A stretch of 64,000 nt of DNA, from positions 1 to 64,000 of the forward strand of contig DPHD01000057.1 of the NCBI GenBank assembly GCA_003523085.1, in the 5' to 3' direction. Origin of the DNA: Oceanospirillaceae bacterium (GTDB lineage: Bacteria > Pseudomonadota > Gammaproteobacteria > Pseudomonadales > Balneatricaceae). The position numbers and the translations under genes are program-made. The notes under the pieces were generated by a model. It worked only from the letters and a program-made list of their open reading frames with translations. It was not told the DNA's origin and did no database searches. Of this stretch, positions 1 to 8,563 are shown one piece after another; the stretch's first letter is position 1, and every line of letters begins with the position of its first letter.

Positions 1-28
1 CCGGCATGACGAGAATGTAGGCTGGCCA

Positions 29-37
29 TGCTATAAT
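29..37 (+). promoter_or_regulatory. Extended -10 promoter for the DUF2489 gene
   Basis: A TG, one base, then a perfect TATAAT lie 30 bases before the start codon at 67. No good -35 box is visible in the few bases available, which fits an extended -10 promoter. Read by eye. Confidence 0.5.
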
Positions 38-66
38 TCGCTCACTACTAAACAGGCTAAACCACT

Positions 67-546
67 ATGTCCAGCAACACCCTTATCATCCTTCTCGCCA
101 TTTTTTGTATACTAATGTTTGGCCTCGTTGGCTGGTTATACATACGCCAGCGCAACGCGCTTAAAACCAACCAGGCGCGTATTGCTGGCTTGCAAGACAT
201 GTTGAAAAAACAGTATCAGCACCGGGTTGAAAGTATTGGCGTGATTGCTAGCGCCATGATGGACAAACAATGCGAATACACCGAAGGGTGTATTCGCTTA
301 AAGCAGTTAGTAGAACAGGTGGAGCCTGAACTACTAGGGCAAGATGAATTTAAAGTGATTGAGCGGATCTATAGCGAAACTGAACACATGCCCATTAAAG
401 AACAATGGAAACAGTTGGATAAATCAGCTAAACAAAAATTTACCCAGCAACGCTTGAAGCTTGAAGCTAAGCATGAAGCGGCCATTCATGCCGCCGTAGT
501 CGCATTAAAGCAACATCAGTTTGCGGGATATCAAAACCTAGGCTAA
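67..546 (+). CDS. DUF2489 family membrane-anchored protein
   Basis: A 159-residue protein of unknown function. Residues 4-25 form one hydrophobic helix followed by basic residues, so it is probably an inner-membrane anchor with the rest in the cytoplasm. The remainder is charged and helical. The central stretch, with a Cys pair in Q-C-E-Y-T-E-G-C-I-R around residues 68-77, matches what I remember of DUF2489 proteins of gammaproteobacteria. The ATG follows an AGG-containing leader. The stop codon overlaps the 3' end of the convergent aminotransferase gene by 9 bases. The family assignment is from memory. Confidence 0.75.
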   Translation: MSSNTLIILLAIFCILMFGLVGWLYIRQRNALKTNQARIAGLQDMLKKQYQHRVESIGVIASAMMDKQCEYTEGCIRLKQLVEQVEPELLGQDEFKVIERIYSETEHMPIKEQWKQLDKSAKQKFTQQRLKLEAKHEAAIHAAVVALKQHQFAGYQNLG

Positions 547-1686
547 GACCTTTTTTATACGCTTTATGGCTTGTTCCAATACTGACCTAGGACAGCCAAA
601 ATTTAACCGTAAAAAGTTGCCATCGTTAAAGCCTTGGCCGGCCGACAAGCCCACGCCGGCAGCTTCAAAAAATGCTACTGGGTCTTCTAAAGCCAATTCA
701 GAAACGTCTAACCAAGCAAGAAAGGTCGACTCCAAAGGTAGCATACGTACGCCTCTGATGTCGGCAAACTCGGTCATTAAATAGTCACGATTGTGACGTA
801 AATAGGTATTCATGGCTTGCAGCCAATCATCGCCTTGGGTCAGCGCCGTAAGGGTGGCGGTAAAACCTAAGGGGTTGATTTCGGAAATGATGCCGTGCAT
901 TTCGTCTTTAAAGGCTTGGCGAATTTCTGGGTTGGCAATCACCGCCCATGAGCAAGCGAGGCCGGCTACGTTAAAGGCCTTACTGGCCGCACCCAGCACA
1001 ATCGAATTGTTGAGCGCGTGGGGGCTTACGTCCAAATAGGGCAGGTGCCGTTTGTCTTCATCTAGGATGATGTCAGCGTGAATTTCATCGGACACAAACA
1101 CTAGGTTGTTGGCTTTGCAATAGGCATCAATACGTTCAAGTTCGGTACGGGTATATACTGCGCCACCTGGGTTTTGCGGATTACAAAATAACATCACCTT
1201 CGCTTCCGTTGCATTACGCTTTTCGAGGGCGTCAATGTCAATCCTTACGCGGTCCTGGGCATAGGTCATGGCTAGGTGGTTGGCTTGTTTACCCGCGGCC
1301 GCGGGGGTGGTGTGAAAATAAGGGTAAACCATATCTGGCGTCAATACTTGTTTATGTTGTTTAGATAAACTTCGTATGGCTAAGGATAAGCTGGCGACGA
1401 TACCCGGCACCCACACTATCCAATCCCCTTGGACCTCACAGTTATACTTCTTTTTGTAGTAGTCGGCGACCACCTGATTGCGCTCTTGGTCAGTGCGAGT
1501 GTAACCAAAAACACCGTGTTGCACCCGCTCTTCGATGGCCTGCTGGATCGCCGGCGCCACCTTAAAGTCGGTGTCAGCTACCCATAAAGGAATAATATCT
1601 TGGCCCTTGTATTTATCCCATTTTAGCGAGTGGGTGTTGTGACGTTCGGTGACTGTATCAAAGTCATAAGAATTGGAGTTTGTCAT
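538..1686 (-). CDS. MalY/PatB-type PLP-dependent C-S lyase (cystathionine beta-lyase)
   Basis: A 382-residue fold-type I PLP enzyme. Members cleave the C-beta-S bond of cystathionine or cysteine conjugates, giving a thiol, pyruvate and ammonia. The N-terminus (WDKYKG, then IIPLWVADTDF) is the MalY/PatB signature. S-D-E-I-H-A-D supplies the PLP-binding Asp, and G-A-A-S-K-A-F-N supplies the PLP-lysine. I chose the ATG at 1686 (MTNSNSYDF) with AAAGG upstream, over a TTG seven codons earlier. The gene diverges from leuA across about 157 bases holding repeats. Whether its role is methionine synthesis, cysteine-conjugate breakdown or regulation is not visible. The minus orientation and overlap with the DUF2489 gene argue against an operon partner. 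Confidence 0.85.
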   Translation of the reverse strand: MTNSNSYDFDTVTERHNTHSLKWDKYKGQDIIPLWVADTDFKVAPAIQQAIEERVQHGVFGYTRTDQERNQVVADYYKKKYNCEVQGDWIVWVPGIVASLSLAIRSLSKQHKQVLTPDMVYPYFHTTPAAAGKQANHLAMTYAQDRVRIDIDALEKRNATEAKVMLFCNPQNPGGAVYTRTELERIDAYCKANNLVFVSDEIHADIILDEDKRHLPYLDVSPHALNNSIVLGAASKAFNVAGLACSWAVIANPEIRQAFKDEMHGIISEINPLGFTATLTALTQGDDWLQAMNTYLRHNRDYLMTEFADIRGVRMLPLESTFLAWLDVSELALEDPVAFFEAAGVGLSAGQGFNDGNFLRLNFGCPRSVLEQAIKRIKKVLA

Positions 1687-1755
1687 TGGTTTGTTATCGC
1701 CTTTCAAAGTGGTTTTCTATTGCTGTTTGTATTGCCAGCAACAGGAGCAGAGGCT

Positions 1756-1795
1756 ATATTAGTCGCAATCATATTAGTCTCAGTTTAGACTATAT
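1756..1795. promoter_or_regulatory. Repeat cluster (possible operator) between the C-S lyase gene and leuA
   Basis: The nine bases ATATTAGTC occur twice, starting at 1756 and 1771. The second copy is followed by a near-inverted copy (AGACTATAT, ending at 1795), so TAGTCT and AGACTA face each other across six bases. This sits in the divergent intergenic space, about 50 bases before leuA. A regulator site is an inference; no leader-peptide attenuator rich in Leu codons was seen. Confidence 0.4.
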
Positions 1796-1843
1796 TTACC
1801 CCCTTACCTACGTTAAAACAGCGTTATTTTTGGAGTTTCGGCC

Positions 1844-3385
1844 ATGAGCAGCAACACAGTGATTATCTTTGACACCACCTTACGTGATGGTGAGCAAAGC
1901 CCCGGTGCTTCCATGACGCAGGACGAAAAGCTGCGGATTGCCAAACTACTAGAAAAGATGCGTGTCGATGTGATCGAAGCGGGTTTTGCTATTGCTAGCC
2001 CCGGCGATTTTGCGGGTGTTAAATCCGTAGCCGATAACATTAAAGACAGTACTGTTTGTAGCTTAGCCAGAGCCTTAGATGGCGACATCGATCGTGCAGG
2101 TGAAGCCCTTAAAAACGCCAATTCAGGCCGTATCCATACCTTTATCGCTACCTCGCCCATTCACATGAAGTACAAGTTGCAAATGCAGCCGGATCAAGTG
2201 GTTGAGCGAGCTATCTATGCCGTTAAGCGGGCGCGTAATTTGATGAATGACGTGGAGTTCTCCTTGGAAGACGCCAGTCGCACGGAGTTTGATTTTATGT
2301 GCCGCATTGTTGAAGCGGCCATCGACGCTGGTGCTCGTACTATCAATATTCCAGACACCGTTGGTTATGCCGTGCCGGAAGAATTCGGCGCCACCATAGG
2401 CCGCTTAATGAATTCGGTACCTAATATCGACAAGGCCATAATCTCCGTGCACTGCCATAACGATTTGGGTTTAGCGGTTGCCAACTCTTTGTCCGCCGTC
2501 AATCAGGGTGCGCGGCAAGTAGAATGTACCATTAATGGTTTAGGTGAAAGAGCTGGCAATGCCTCATTAGAAGAAATCGTGATGGCGATTCGCACCCGTG
2601 CAGACGCCCTCAAGGTAACCACCAATATCGACACCACACACATTGTGCCTACTTCACGTTTGGTGTCTGGAGTCACCGGTTTTCCAGTGCAACCCAACAA
2701 GGCCATCGTTGGCGCTAACGCCTTTGCCCACGAATCAGGCATTCACCAAGATGGCGTGCTAAAGCACCGTGAGACCTATGAAATCATGACCGCCCAAGAC
2801 GTGGGTTGGAATGACAACAAAATGGTTATGGGTAAACATTCTGGTCGCGCCGCATTTCGTGCACGCTTAGAAGAGTTAGGCACCAGCTTTGCTAACGATG
2901 CGGAGTTGAATGACGCCTTTCGGCGCTTCAAAGAATTGGCCGACAAAAAACACGAAATATTTGATGAAGATTTACAGGCCTTAGTGAGCGAAACCGGCAT
3001 TGAAACGGCCAAAAATGCGCGTTTTAAACTCACGTCACTACAAGTAACCTCTCAGATTGGAGAGACACCCGTGGCCCATGTAAAGTTAATGATGGATGGG
3101 GTGGAAGCTGATGCTGAGTCGGAAGGTAGTGGGCCTGTGGATGCCGTATTTAAGGCCATCGAGCAGGTCGCTGCTTCGGAGACCAGTTTAGAACTATATA
3201 GCGTTAATGCCATTACCAGTGGTACCGACTCGCAAGGTGAAGTGACCGTAAGGCTGGAAAAAGCAGGCCGTATTGTGAACGGTTTGGGGGCCGACACAGA
3301 CATCATCATCGCCTCCGCGAAAGCCTATATCCACGCCCTTAATACCTTGGATAGTGGTGCCGACAAAGCCCACCCCCAGGTTTAG
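1844..3385 (+). CDS. leuA: 2-isopropylmalate synthase
   Basis: This is the first committed enzyme of leucine synthesis, condensing acetyl-CoA with 2-oxoisovalerate. The 513 residues show the catalytic TIM-barrel start D-T-T-L-R-D-G-E-Q at residues 10-18. The metal-binding H-C-H-N-D is near residue 203, and the H-E-S-G-I-H-Q-D-G signature lies around residues 290-300. The C-terminal part fits the LeuA allosteric domain. Length and the [12 protein letters not shown] segment fit the shorter LeuA class rather than the roughly 556-residue class I recall for Pseudomonas. The ATG at 1844 has TGGAG seven bases upstream. No other leu gene is adjacent. Confidence 0.95.
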   Translation: MSSNTVIIFDTTLRDGEQSPGASMTQDEKLRIAKLLEKMRVDVIEAGFAIASPGDFAGVKSVADNIKDSTVCSLARALDGDIDRAGEALKNANSGRIHTFIATSPIHMKYKLQMQPDQVVERAIYAVKRARNLMNDVEFSLEDASRTEFDFMCRIVEAAIDAGARTINIPDTVGYAVPEEFGATIGRLMNSVPNIDKAIISVHCHNDLGLAVANSLSAVNQGARQVECTINGLGERAGNASLEEIVMAIRTRADALKVTTNIDTTHIVPTSRLVSGVTGFPVQPNKAIVGANAFAHESGIHQDGVLKHRETYEIMTAQDVGWNDNKMVMGKHSGRAAFRARLEELGTSFANDAELNDAFRRFKELADKKHEIFDEDLQALVSETGIETAKNARFKLTSLQVTSQIGETPVAHVKLMMDGVEADAESEGSGPVDAVFKAIEQVAASETSLELYSVNAITSGTDSQGEVTVRLEKAGRIVNGLGADTDIIIASAKAYIHALNTLDSGADKAHPQV

Positions 3386-3403
3386 CCTAAGGCACCAATT
3401 AAC

Positions 3404-4240
3404 ATGGTTATGTTCCCACAACTCAATGAACCCCAACGTTTGCAGTACATGCAGGCCTTGGGTGTGACTAGCTGGCTACCGAAGCAGCCGCTGACGGGCA
3501 GCCAAAATAACACCATGCTGTGGCAGCATGAGCATGAGCACAAAGCAGCGGTGGCCCGAGAACCCAAAGCCGCTCCAGCGGCCTTCGAGCAGCATGTCGA
3601 GGAGCCACAGTCGCAGTCCGCTCCAGCGGTCGAGATTCAAGCTCAAGCTCAAGCAGTGGCGTTGGCGTTGGGTGGCTTAGTCACCACGGCAAAAGTTGCT
3701 CCTGTTAGTGCGCCGGAAGTCCCCATCGACAATGGAGCTACTGCCAGCCATGAGTCAGTTGACGTGGCGCCCATGCACCTCGCATTGTCTTGGTATACAA
3801 CGGGTGTGTTAGTCGTTAATGATGTGCCTGTGCAAGAAGGTGCTGCCATGAGCAGCCCTATACAGCGGCTACAAACCTCGATAGTTAATGCGCTAGTCAG
3901 TGGTGGTTCGCAAACCATGCCTAGCGCCACGGTAGAGTTTAATTGGCCGTTAGTGCCAGGGCCCCACGGCGATCACTCTTTAGTTGGCGCAAAAAGTGGC
4001 TTAACCTATAGTCTAATTAAGTTGTTGCAAGATAAAACCTGTCACCAATTGTTGCTTATGGGGCCTGCTGCAGCGCAGCTGTTGCGGCCTGAACTAGTGC
4101 TTGGTGGGTTGTCTAAGCTTAACGTGGGCTCACGCTCAATGGCATTGGTGTACAGTCACAGTTTGCATCAACTGTTAGCCGTGCCTAGCTTAAAGGCCGA
4201 AACATGGGCCCACCTTCAGCCTTTGTTGGCTAGCGAATAA
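3404..4240 (+). CDS. holD: Probable DNA polymerase III psi subunit (HolD-like), with a long linker
   Basis: A 278-residue protein whose N-terminus (QRLQYMQALGVTSWLPK, about residues 11-27) resembles the E. coli psi start RDWQLQQLGITQW. The C-terminal domain (about 120-278) ends with H-S-L-H-Q-L-L-A-V-P-S-L-K, which fits the psi fold's end. Between them lies an Ala/Pro/Glu/Gln-rich low-complexity linker of roughly 75 residues with small tandem DNA repeats. E. coli psi has 137 residues; I recall that Pseudomonas psi is also longer. In E. coli holD directly precedes rimI, as here, which supports the call. Psi would link chi (HolC, also in this window) to the clamp-loader DnaX. Divergent family, so the assignment rests on context plus weak similarity. 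A second in-frame ATG lies two codons on. Confidence 0.6.
   Translation: MVMFPQLNEPQRLQYMQALGVTSWLPKQPLTGSQNNTMLWQHEHEHKAAVAREPKAAPAAFEQHVEEPQSQSAPAVEIQAQAQAVALALGGLVTTAKVAPVSAPEVPIDNGATASHESVDVAPMHLALSWYTTGVLVVNDVPVQEGAAMSSPIQRLQTSIVNALVSGGSQTMPSATVEFNWPLVPGPHGDHSLVGAKSGLTYSLIKLLQDKTCHQLLLMGPAAAQLLRPELVLGGLSKLNVGSRSMALVYSHSLHQLLAVPSLKAETWAHLQPLLASE
3570..3672 (+). repeat. Short tandem and direct repeats inside the holD-like linker
   Basis: The 12 bases CCGCTCCAGCGG occur at 3570-3581 and 3618-3629, 48 bases (16 codons) apart in the same frame. TCAAGC is repeated three times at 3637-3654, and GGCGTT twice at 3658-3669. All units are multiples of three, so slippage would change linker length without a frameshift. 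Confidence 0.7.
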
Positions 4241-4263
4241 AACACATCGTTACCCTTCGCCCG

Positions 4264-4701
4264 ATGCGGGCCACAGACATCCCTTCAATTTTGAGCATAA
4301 CATCGGTCGAGGGTGAGCCCAAATGGTCTGCAGGGGCCTTAGCCGATGCTTTAGGCAGTGGCTACTTAGCCTTGGTGGCATGCCATAACGATGTCGATGG
4401 TGAGGTGATCGGTTACGCCATAGCCAGTTATTTGTTTGAACAGGGCGACGTGCAAAATGTGATTGTAGCCCCACCATGGCGAGGTCAAGGTTTGGGTAGA
4501 AAAGTGATGCGTAGCCTCATTGATGCGGTGACCCTCGAAGGGGTTGAAATTCTGTTCTTGGAAGTCAGATGTTCTAATCAAGTGGCGATAAATTTATACC
4601 AGTCTATGGGCTTTCAGCAGATACAAAAACGCCGAGGTTATTACCCCGGCGTTGCTGGTGTGCGAGAAGACGCGTTGGTGTTTAGCCTAGTGTGTCACTA
4701 G
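4264..4701 (+). CDS. rimI: Ribosomal protein S18 alanine N-acetyltransferase
   Basis: A GNAT-fold acetyltransferase that in E. coli acetylates the N-terminal alanine of ribosomal protein S18. The acetyl-CoA loop motif is [11 protein letters not shown], and E-V-R-x-S-N-x-x-A-I-N-L-Y followed by Y-Y-P mark the RimI C-terminal part. From the ATG at 4264 there are 145 residues. The reading frame continues upstream without a stop to 4234, and encodes I-V-T-L-R-P just before this Met. That matches the first beta strand of GNAT proteins, so the true start may be a rare ATA (4237) or ATC (4246) codon. The 3' end overlaps the convergent transporter gene by 20 bases. Confidence 0.85.
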   Translation: MRATDIPSILSITSVEGEPKWSAGALADALGSGYLALVACHNDVDGEVIGYAIASYLFEQGDVQNVIVAPPWRGQGLGRKVMRSLIDAVTLEGVEILFLEVRCSNQVAINLYQSMGFQQIQKRRGYYPGVAGVREDALVFSLVCH

Positions 4702-6208
4702 CAACCTTATAGTCTGGGTCTTCAATTACGTTCAGCTCAACCATATTGCCAGCCTTGGCGAGTAGCTGCTTACACTCAGGTGTGAGGTGGCGCAAGTGTA
4801 GGGTTTTGCCGGCCCTTACATAGCGCTCTGCCAAAGTATCGATGGCCTCTAAACCCGAATGATCCGCAACCCTAGAGCGCTCAAAGTCGATGATGACATC
4901 TTTTGGGTCTTGGGCGGGGTCAAATAACTCCAAAAAGTTCTGTACCGAACCAAAGAAGATGGGGCCGCGCAGGTAGTAGATACGGCTGCCGTCGAGGTCT
5001 TTGTGGGTGACTTGAGTATGCTTGGCATGTTTCCAAGCGAATACTAAGGCTGAACAAATGACGCCGACGACTACGGCAATGGCCAAGTCGGTAGCCACGG
5101 TTACACCAGACACCAAAATTAATACAAAGGCATCCGACTTGGGGATTTTGCCCAAAATACGGAAGCTAGACCATTCAAAGGTGCCCACCACCACAATAAA
5201 CATGACGCCAATCAAGGCAGCCACTGGGATCATTTCAATCAATGGTGAGGCCACTAAGATAAAGGCCAGCAAAAATAGTGCTGCACTGATGCCCGACAGG
5301 CGGCCACGACCACCCGAATTAACGTTGATCATGCTCTGACCGATCATGGCACAGCCGCCCATGCCACCAAACAAACCGGTAGCTGTGTTAGCTACCCCTT
5401 GGGCCACACATTCTTTGTTGCCACGACCACGGGTTTGGGTAATTTCATCCACCAAGGTTAAGGTCAGCAATGACTCAATTAAGCCGATGGCGGCCAAAAT
5501 AATGGCGTAAGGCAATATGATGATGAGGGTTTCTAAGGTGTATGGCACCTGAGGGATATGGAAGCTTGGTAAACCACCGGCAATAGAGGCAATATCACCC
5601 ACGGTGCGTGTGTCGAGGTTCATGCCGATCACTAGCAAGGTCACCACTAAAATGGCGGCCAATGACGAAGGTATGGCACGGGTAAACTTAGGCAAAAAGT
5701 GAATGATGGCCATGGTTAGTGCGATTAAGCCCAATAGTAGATACAGTTGTGTACTCTCTAACCACTGTAAATTGCCGTTGTCATCTATGAACTTAAACTG
5801 GCTTAACTGTGCCAAGAAAATAACAATGGCTAAGCCATTCACAAAACCCAGCATCACTGGGTGAGGAACCATGCGAATGAACTTGCCTAAGCGAGAAACC
5901 CCCGCCAATATTTGCAATATGCCCATCAGTACCACGGTGATAAAGAGGTATTCTACGCCGTGATCGGCAACCAGGCTCACCATGACTACTGCTAACGCAC
6001 CAGTGGCACCAGAAATCATGCCCGGACGTCCACCCATCACTGCGGTGATTAGACCCACCATAAAGGCGGCATACAAACCTACCAATGGATCAACGCCTGC
6101 CACAAAGGCAAACGCTACGGCTTCTGGTACCAAGGCTAAGGCCACGGTTAGACCTGAGAGAATGTCATTTTTAGCATTAGCCGGCGCGCGGCTTGCAAGA
6201 TCGAACAT
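4682..6208 (-). CDS. SulP-family inorganic anion transporter with STAS domain
   Basis: A 508-residue inner-membrane transporter of the SulP/SLC26 family. These proteins move sulfate, bicarbonate or similar anions, often with sodium or protons. Many hydrophobic segments fill residues 10-400, beginning with the family hallmark [14 protein letters not shown]. The C-terminal 100 residues are a cytoplasmic STAS domain ([12 protein letters not shown]). I chose the ATG at 6208 (MFDLASRAP) because AGGA precedes it and a good promoter lies upstream; the 50 codons before it are not transporter-like. The substrate cannot be read; bicarbonate (BicA-like) or sulfate are both possible. Confidence 0.85.
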   Translation of the reverse strand: MFDLASRAPANAKNDILSGLTVALALVPEAVAFAFVAGVDPLVGLYAAFMVGLITAVMGGRPGMISGATGALAVVMVSLVADHGVEYLFITVVLMGILQILAGVSRLGKFIRMVPHPVMLGFVNGLAIVIFLAQLSQFKFIDDNGNLQWLESTQLYLLLGLIALTMAIIHFLPKFTRAIPSSLAAILVVTLLVIGMNLDTRTVGDIASIAGGLPSFHIPQVPYTLETLIIILPYAIILAAIGLIESLLTLTLVDEITQTRGRGNKECVAQGVANTATGLFGGMGGCAMIGQSMINVNSGGRGRLSGISAALFLLAFILVASPLIEMIPVAALIGVMFIVVVGTFEWSSFRILGKIPKSDAFVLILVSGVTVATDLAIAVVVGVICSALVFAWKHAKHTQVTHKDLDGSRIYYLRGPIFFGSVQNFLELFDPAQDPKDVIIDFERSRVADHSGLEAIDTLAERYVRAGKTLHLRHLTPECKQLLAKAGNMVELNVIEDPDYKVASDTLG

Positions 6209-6245
6209 GATATTTCCTGAAAATGGGTGCATCAAAAAGGCGCGT

Positions 6246-6274
6246 ATTATACGTAAAATGTAGCAATATCTCAA
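6246..6274 (-). promoter_or_regulatory. Sigma70-type promoter for the SulP transporter gene
   Basis: On the minus strand, TTGAGA (6274-6269) and a perfect TATAAT (6251-6246) are 17 bases apart. They lie about 38 bases before the ATG at 6208. Both boxes and the spacing are near consensus. Confidence 0.65.
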
Positions 6275-6439
6275 TAAAATGGTGATAAATTGGCTGTTTT
6301 TTGACCAGTTGGGTGTACGTCGTATTGAGGAAGTTGGCCTAATTGGTGACCGTAGCACACATTCAAGGCGCCGCTTTTATGGTGCTCTACTTACACTTCA
6401 CTGCCCCAAGCTATTAACCCGATTACAAATACACAAAAA

Positions 6440-6752
6440 GTGATAATGCTCAGTGTGAAACATATCGATGCATGCAAGCTAAGCTCTGAAGCTCAACAAA
6501 ACAAGTGTAATCAAGCGATACGGATGTTTAAGAAAGGTAAAAGCCGCTGGGCCATTGCTGACCATCTTGATGTCCATTATGGCACTGTTTGTAACTGGAT
6601 AGGTCGCTTTGAGACTGGCATGCAACTGGGCAAAAGAGGTCGCCGCTGTGGCGAAGATCGGAAGCTGACGATCGCCCAGGAGGAAAATTTGAAACAGATT
6701 ATTACTGACAAATTTCCTGATCAAATGAAGCTTCCCATTGCTTTGTGGACCA
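6440..6752 (+). pseudogene. IS630-type transposase, 5' fragment only
   Basis: The first 100 or so residues carry the helix-turn-helix of IS630 transposases: A-I-A-D-H-L-D-V-H-Y-G-T-V-C-N-W-I, then a basic linker G-K-R-G-R-R-C-G. They continue to D-Q-M-K-L-P-I-A-L-W-T, a conserved point before the DDE catalytic domain. After about 6752 the frame runs on to 6844, but the protein becomes hydrophobic, Lys/Tyr-rich and unlike any transposase, so the gene is cut there. The whole DDE catalytic domain is missing, and I see no 3' part downstream. No terminal inverted repeats could be assigned. The break point abuts the upstream region of the AbiE pair, suggesting that insertion or recombination there removed the rest. 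Confidence 0.7.
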
Positions 6753-6767
6753 GTGTCGTCTGTTTTT

Positions 6768-6861
6768 GTTTAAAAAAAGCGATATATTGGTACTTAAAAT
6801 ACCTAAATGTCAGGTATTTTAAACTTTCTATTGATGTGGTTTAAAAAAACAGATATGTTGG
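6768..6861 (+). promoter_or_regulatory. Repeat-bearing upstream region of the AbiE operon
   Basis: Two 23-base direct repeats, 6768-6790 and 6839-6861, match at 20 positions. Both read GTTTAAAAAAA, two bases, then GATAT-TTGG with one difference. Between them is a perfect 11-base inverted repeat (TTAAAATACCT at 6794-6804, its complement at 6812-6822, 7-base loop). The second direct repeat ends four bases before the abiEi start. AbiEi antitoxins are known to repress their own operon by binding inverted repeats; that this is the operator is an inference. Confidence 0.5.
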
Positions 6862-6865
6862 GATT

Positions 6866-7651
6866 ATGAATACCGAAAGAGAGTCAAAATTAAACACGCT
6901 GCTCAGCACTCAGCCTTCAGGCATAGTGCTCTCTTCGGCATGGTTGGTTGAGCAGGGTTATAGCCTCGATTTACAAAAGCAGTACAAGAAAAGCCAGTGG
7001 TTTGATTCTATCGGCACAGGTGCCTTGATACGCCATGGTGATCAGGTGGATTATCTGGGCGGCATCTATGCGTTGCAGTCTCAGCTAGGCCTATTTGTGC
7101 ATCCAGCGGCTAAAACGGCACTGTCATTGCAGGGGAAGGCTCACTATTTGGAACTATCTTCCAAGAAAGCGCAGCTTTTTGGTGGTAAGGATGAGAACTT
7201 GCCGCTTTGGTTTAAAAAGCGGGATTGGGGTTTGAGTGTAGAGAGCAAGATGACGAGCTTTTTGCCGCCTGGGCTCGGTTTGGTCGAGATCGATCATAAA
7301 AGTTTTAACGTGAAGATATCCGGCCCCGCGCGGGCGCTGATGGAGTGCTTATATTTAGCGCCAATATCTCAGCCGCTTATGGAAGTGTTTGAGCTTATGG
7401 AAGGCTTGAATAATTTGCGGCCAGCGACAGTACAAAAACTATTGGAAGAGTGCACTTCTATAAAAGTAAAACGTCTCTTCTTGTATCTGGCAGATAAAGC
7501 AGGCCATGAATGGCTCAGCTATATCGATCTGGATAAGGTCGATTTGGGTTCAGGCAAACGCGCCATGGTGAGTGATGGGGTTTATGTTGCGAAATACCAG
7601 ATAACTGTTCCCAAGGCTCTCGATTCAATCAATGGAGAGGCAGCGGCATGA
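6866..7651 (+). CDS. AbiEi-family antitoxin of a toxin-antitoxin pair
   Basis: A 261-residue protein. Its N-terminal part (about 1-100, containing S-S-A-W-L-V-E-Q-G and I-G-T-G-A-L-I-R) fits a winged-helix DNA-binding domain. The remainder fits the AbiEi C-terminal domain (S-G-P-A-R-A-L-M-E-C-L, then V-K-R-L-F-L-Y-L-A). In characterised AbiE systems the antitoxin neutralises the AbiEii toxin without forming a stable complex, and represses the operon. The gene overlaps the toxin gene by four bases (ATGA at 7648-7651), the usual coupled layout. It lies between an IS630 fragment and prfC, so it was probably acquired horizontally. The SD is weak (TGGG close to the ATG). Assignment is from memory of the family and from the pair context. 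Confidence 0.8.
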   Translation: MNTERESKLNTLLSTQPSGIVLSSAWLVEQGYSLDLQKQYKKSQWFDSIGTGALIRHGDQVDYLGGIYALQSQLGLFVHPAAKTALSLQGKAHYLELSSKKAQLFGGKDENLPLWFKKRDWGLSVESKMTSFLPPGLGLVEIDHKSFNVKISGPARALMECLYLAPISQPLMEVFELMEGLNNLRPATVQKLLEECTSIKVKRLFLYLADKAGHEWLSYIDLDKVDLGSGKRAMVSDGVYVAKYQITVPKALDSINGEAAA

Positions 7652-8547
7652 ATAACGCCTATACAAAACAGGTGAAGCTGCTCTTGGATGTGTTGCCAGA
7701 GGTCGCCAAAGAGGCATGTTTTGCCATGCATGGCGGAACCGCAATCAATCTCTTTGTAAGGGATATGCCAAGGCTGTCCGTTGATATCGACTTAACCTAC
7801 GTTGAGATAGCCGAGCGCAATGAAACACTGGAGGGGATTAACGCAGCCCTTATGCGTATTAAAGAACGTATCGAAGGTTTGCGCCCATCGATACGCATTC
7901 AGCATAAGGAGAATGTCTGCAAGCTCCAGCTTGATGAGCGCGGTGTGATGATCAAGATTGAAGTGAATATGGTGGGGCGTGGCTTGATAGGTGAGGCTAG
8001 CAAAGCGCCACTATGTGAAGCTGCTCAAGAACAGTTTGATGTGTTTTGTGCGATGCCGCTTGTGCCATTAGCACAGCTATACGGCGGTAAAATTTGTGCA
8101 GCCTTAGACAGGCAGCACCCAAGAGACTTGTTTGATGTAAGGCTTCTGTTAGATAACGAAGGCTTTACCGATGAGATTAAACGCGGGTTTTTGTTGGGGC
8201 TGGTGAGTAGTGATCGCCCGACCCATGAAATACTAAATCCGCATTTGCTCGATCAGCGCATGGCGTTTGAAAATCAGTTTGAAGGGTTGAGCGCAATAGA
8301 ATTTAGTTACGATGAATATGAAGCCTCAAGGCTTCAACTAATCGAAACGATACAAGTCGGTTTGAATGAAAGCGATAAAGTGTTTCTAAAAAGCTTTAAT
8401 AGCTTAGAGCCAGACTGGTCGATTTATGCTTTTCAGGCGTTTCCATCAGTGCAATGGAAGCTCTTGAACTTAGAGAAGTTTAAAACGGAAAAACCAGAAA
8501 GCTACCAGCAGCAATTAAGCGAGCTGGAAAGAATTCTGGCGCAATAA
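7648..8547 (+). CDS. AbiEii/AbiGii-family nucleotidyltransferase toxin
   Basis: A 299-residue nucleotidyltransferase-like toxin. The signature G-G-T-A-x-N-L-F with R-L-S-V-D-I-D-L (about residues 27-50) supplies the nucleotide-binding Gly pair and the metal-binding Asp pair. Y-G-G-K-I-C-A-A-L-D-R-x-x-P-R-D-L-F-D (about 147-165) is the second conserved block with Lys and Asp. Known relatives protect against phages by abortive infection; some members block tRNA function by nucleotide transfer. All visible motif residues are intact, so it is probably active. It is translated with the antitoxin through a four-base overlap. The next gene, prfC, starts 106 bases on. Confidence 0.85.
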   Translation: MNNAYTKQVKLLLDVLPEVAKEACFAMHGGTAINLFVRDMPRLSVDIDLTYVEIAERNETLEGINAALMRIKERIEGLRPSIRIQHKENVCKLQLDERGVMIKIEVNMVGRGLIGEASKAPLCEAAQEQFDVFCAMPLVPLAQLYGGKICAALDRQHPRDLFDVRLLLDNEGFTDEIKRGFLLGLVSSDRPTHEILNPHLLDQRMAFENQFEGLSAIEFSYDEYEASRLQLIETIQVGLNESDKVFLKSFNSLEPDWSIYAFQAFPSVQWKLLNLEKFKTEKPESYQQQLSELERILAQ

Positions 8548-8563
8548 TGTATAGCGTGGCGTT

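Noticed and set aside
4628..4653. GC-rich inverted repeat AACGCCG/CGGCGTT near the end of rimI
   Set aside because: It lies within coding sequence, has no T run, and the convergent gene overlaps it, so a terminator call is not supported.
6753..6844. The last 30 codons of the transposase frame as a real protein end
   Set aside because: They overlap the direct and inverted repeats upstream of abiEi and have no transposase similarity, so they are chance read-through.
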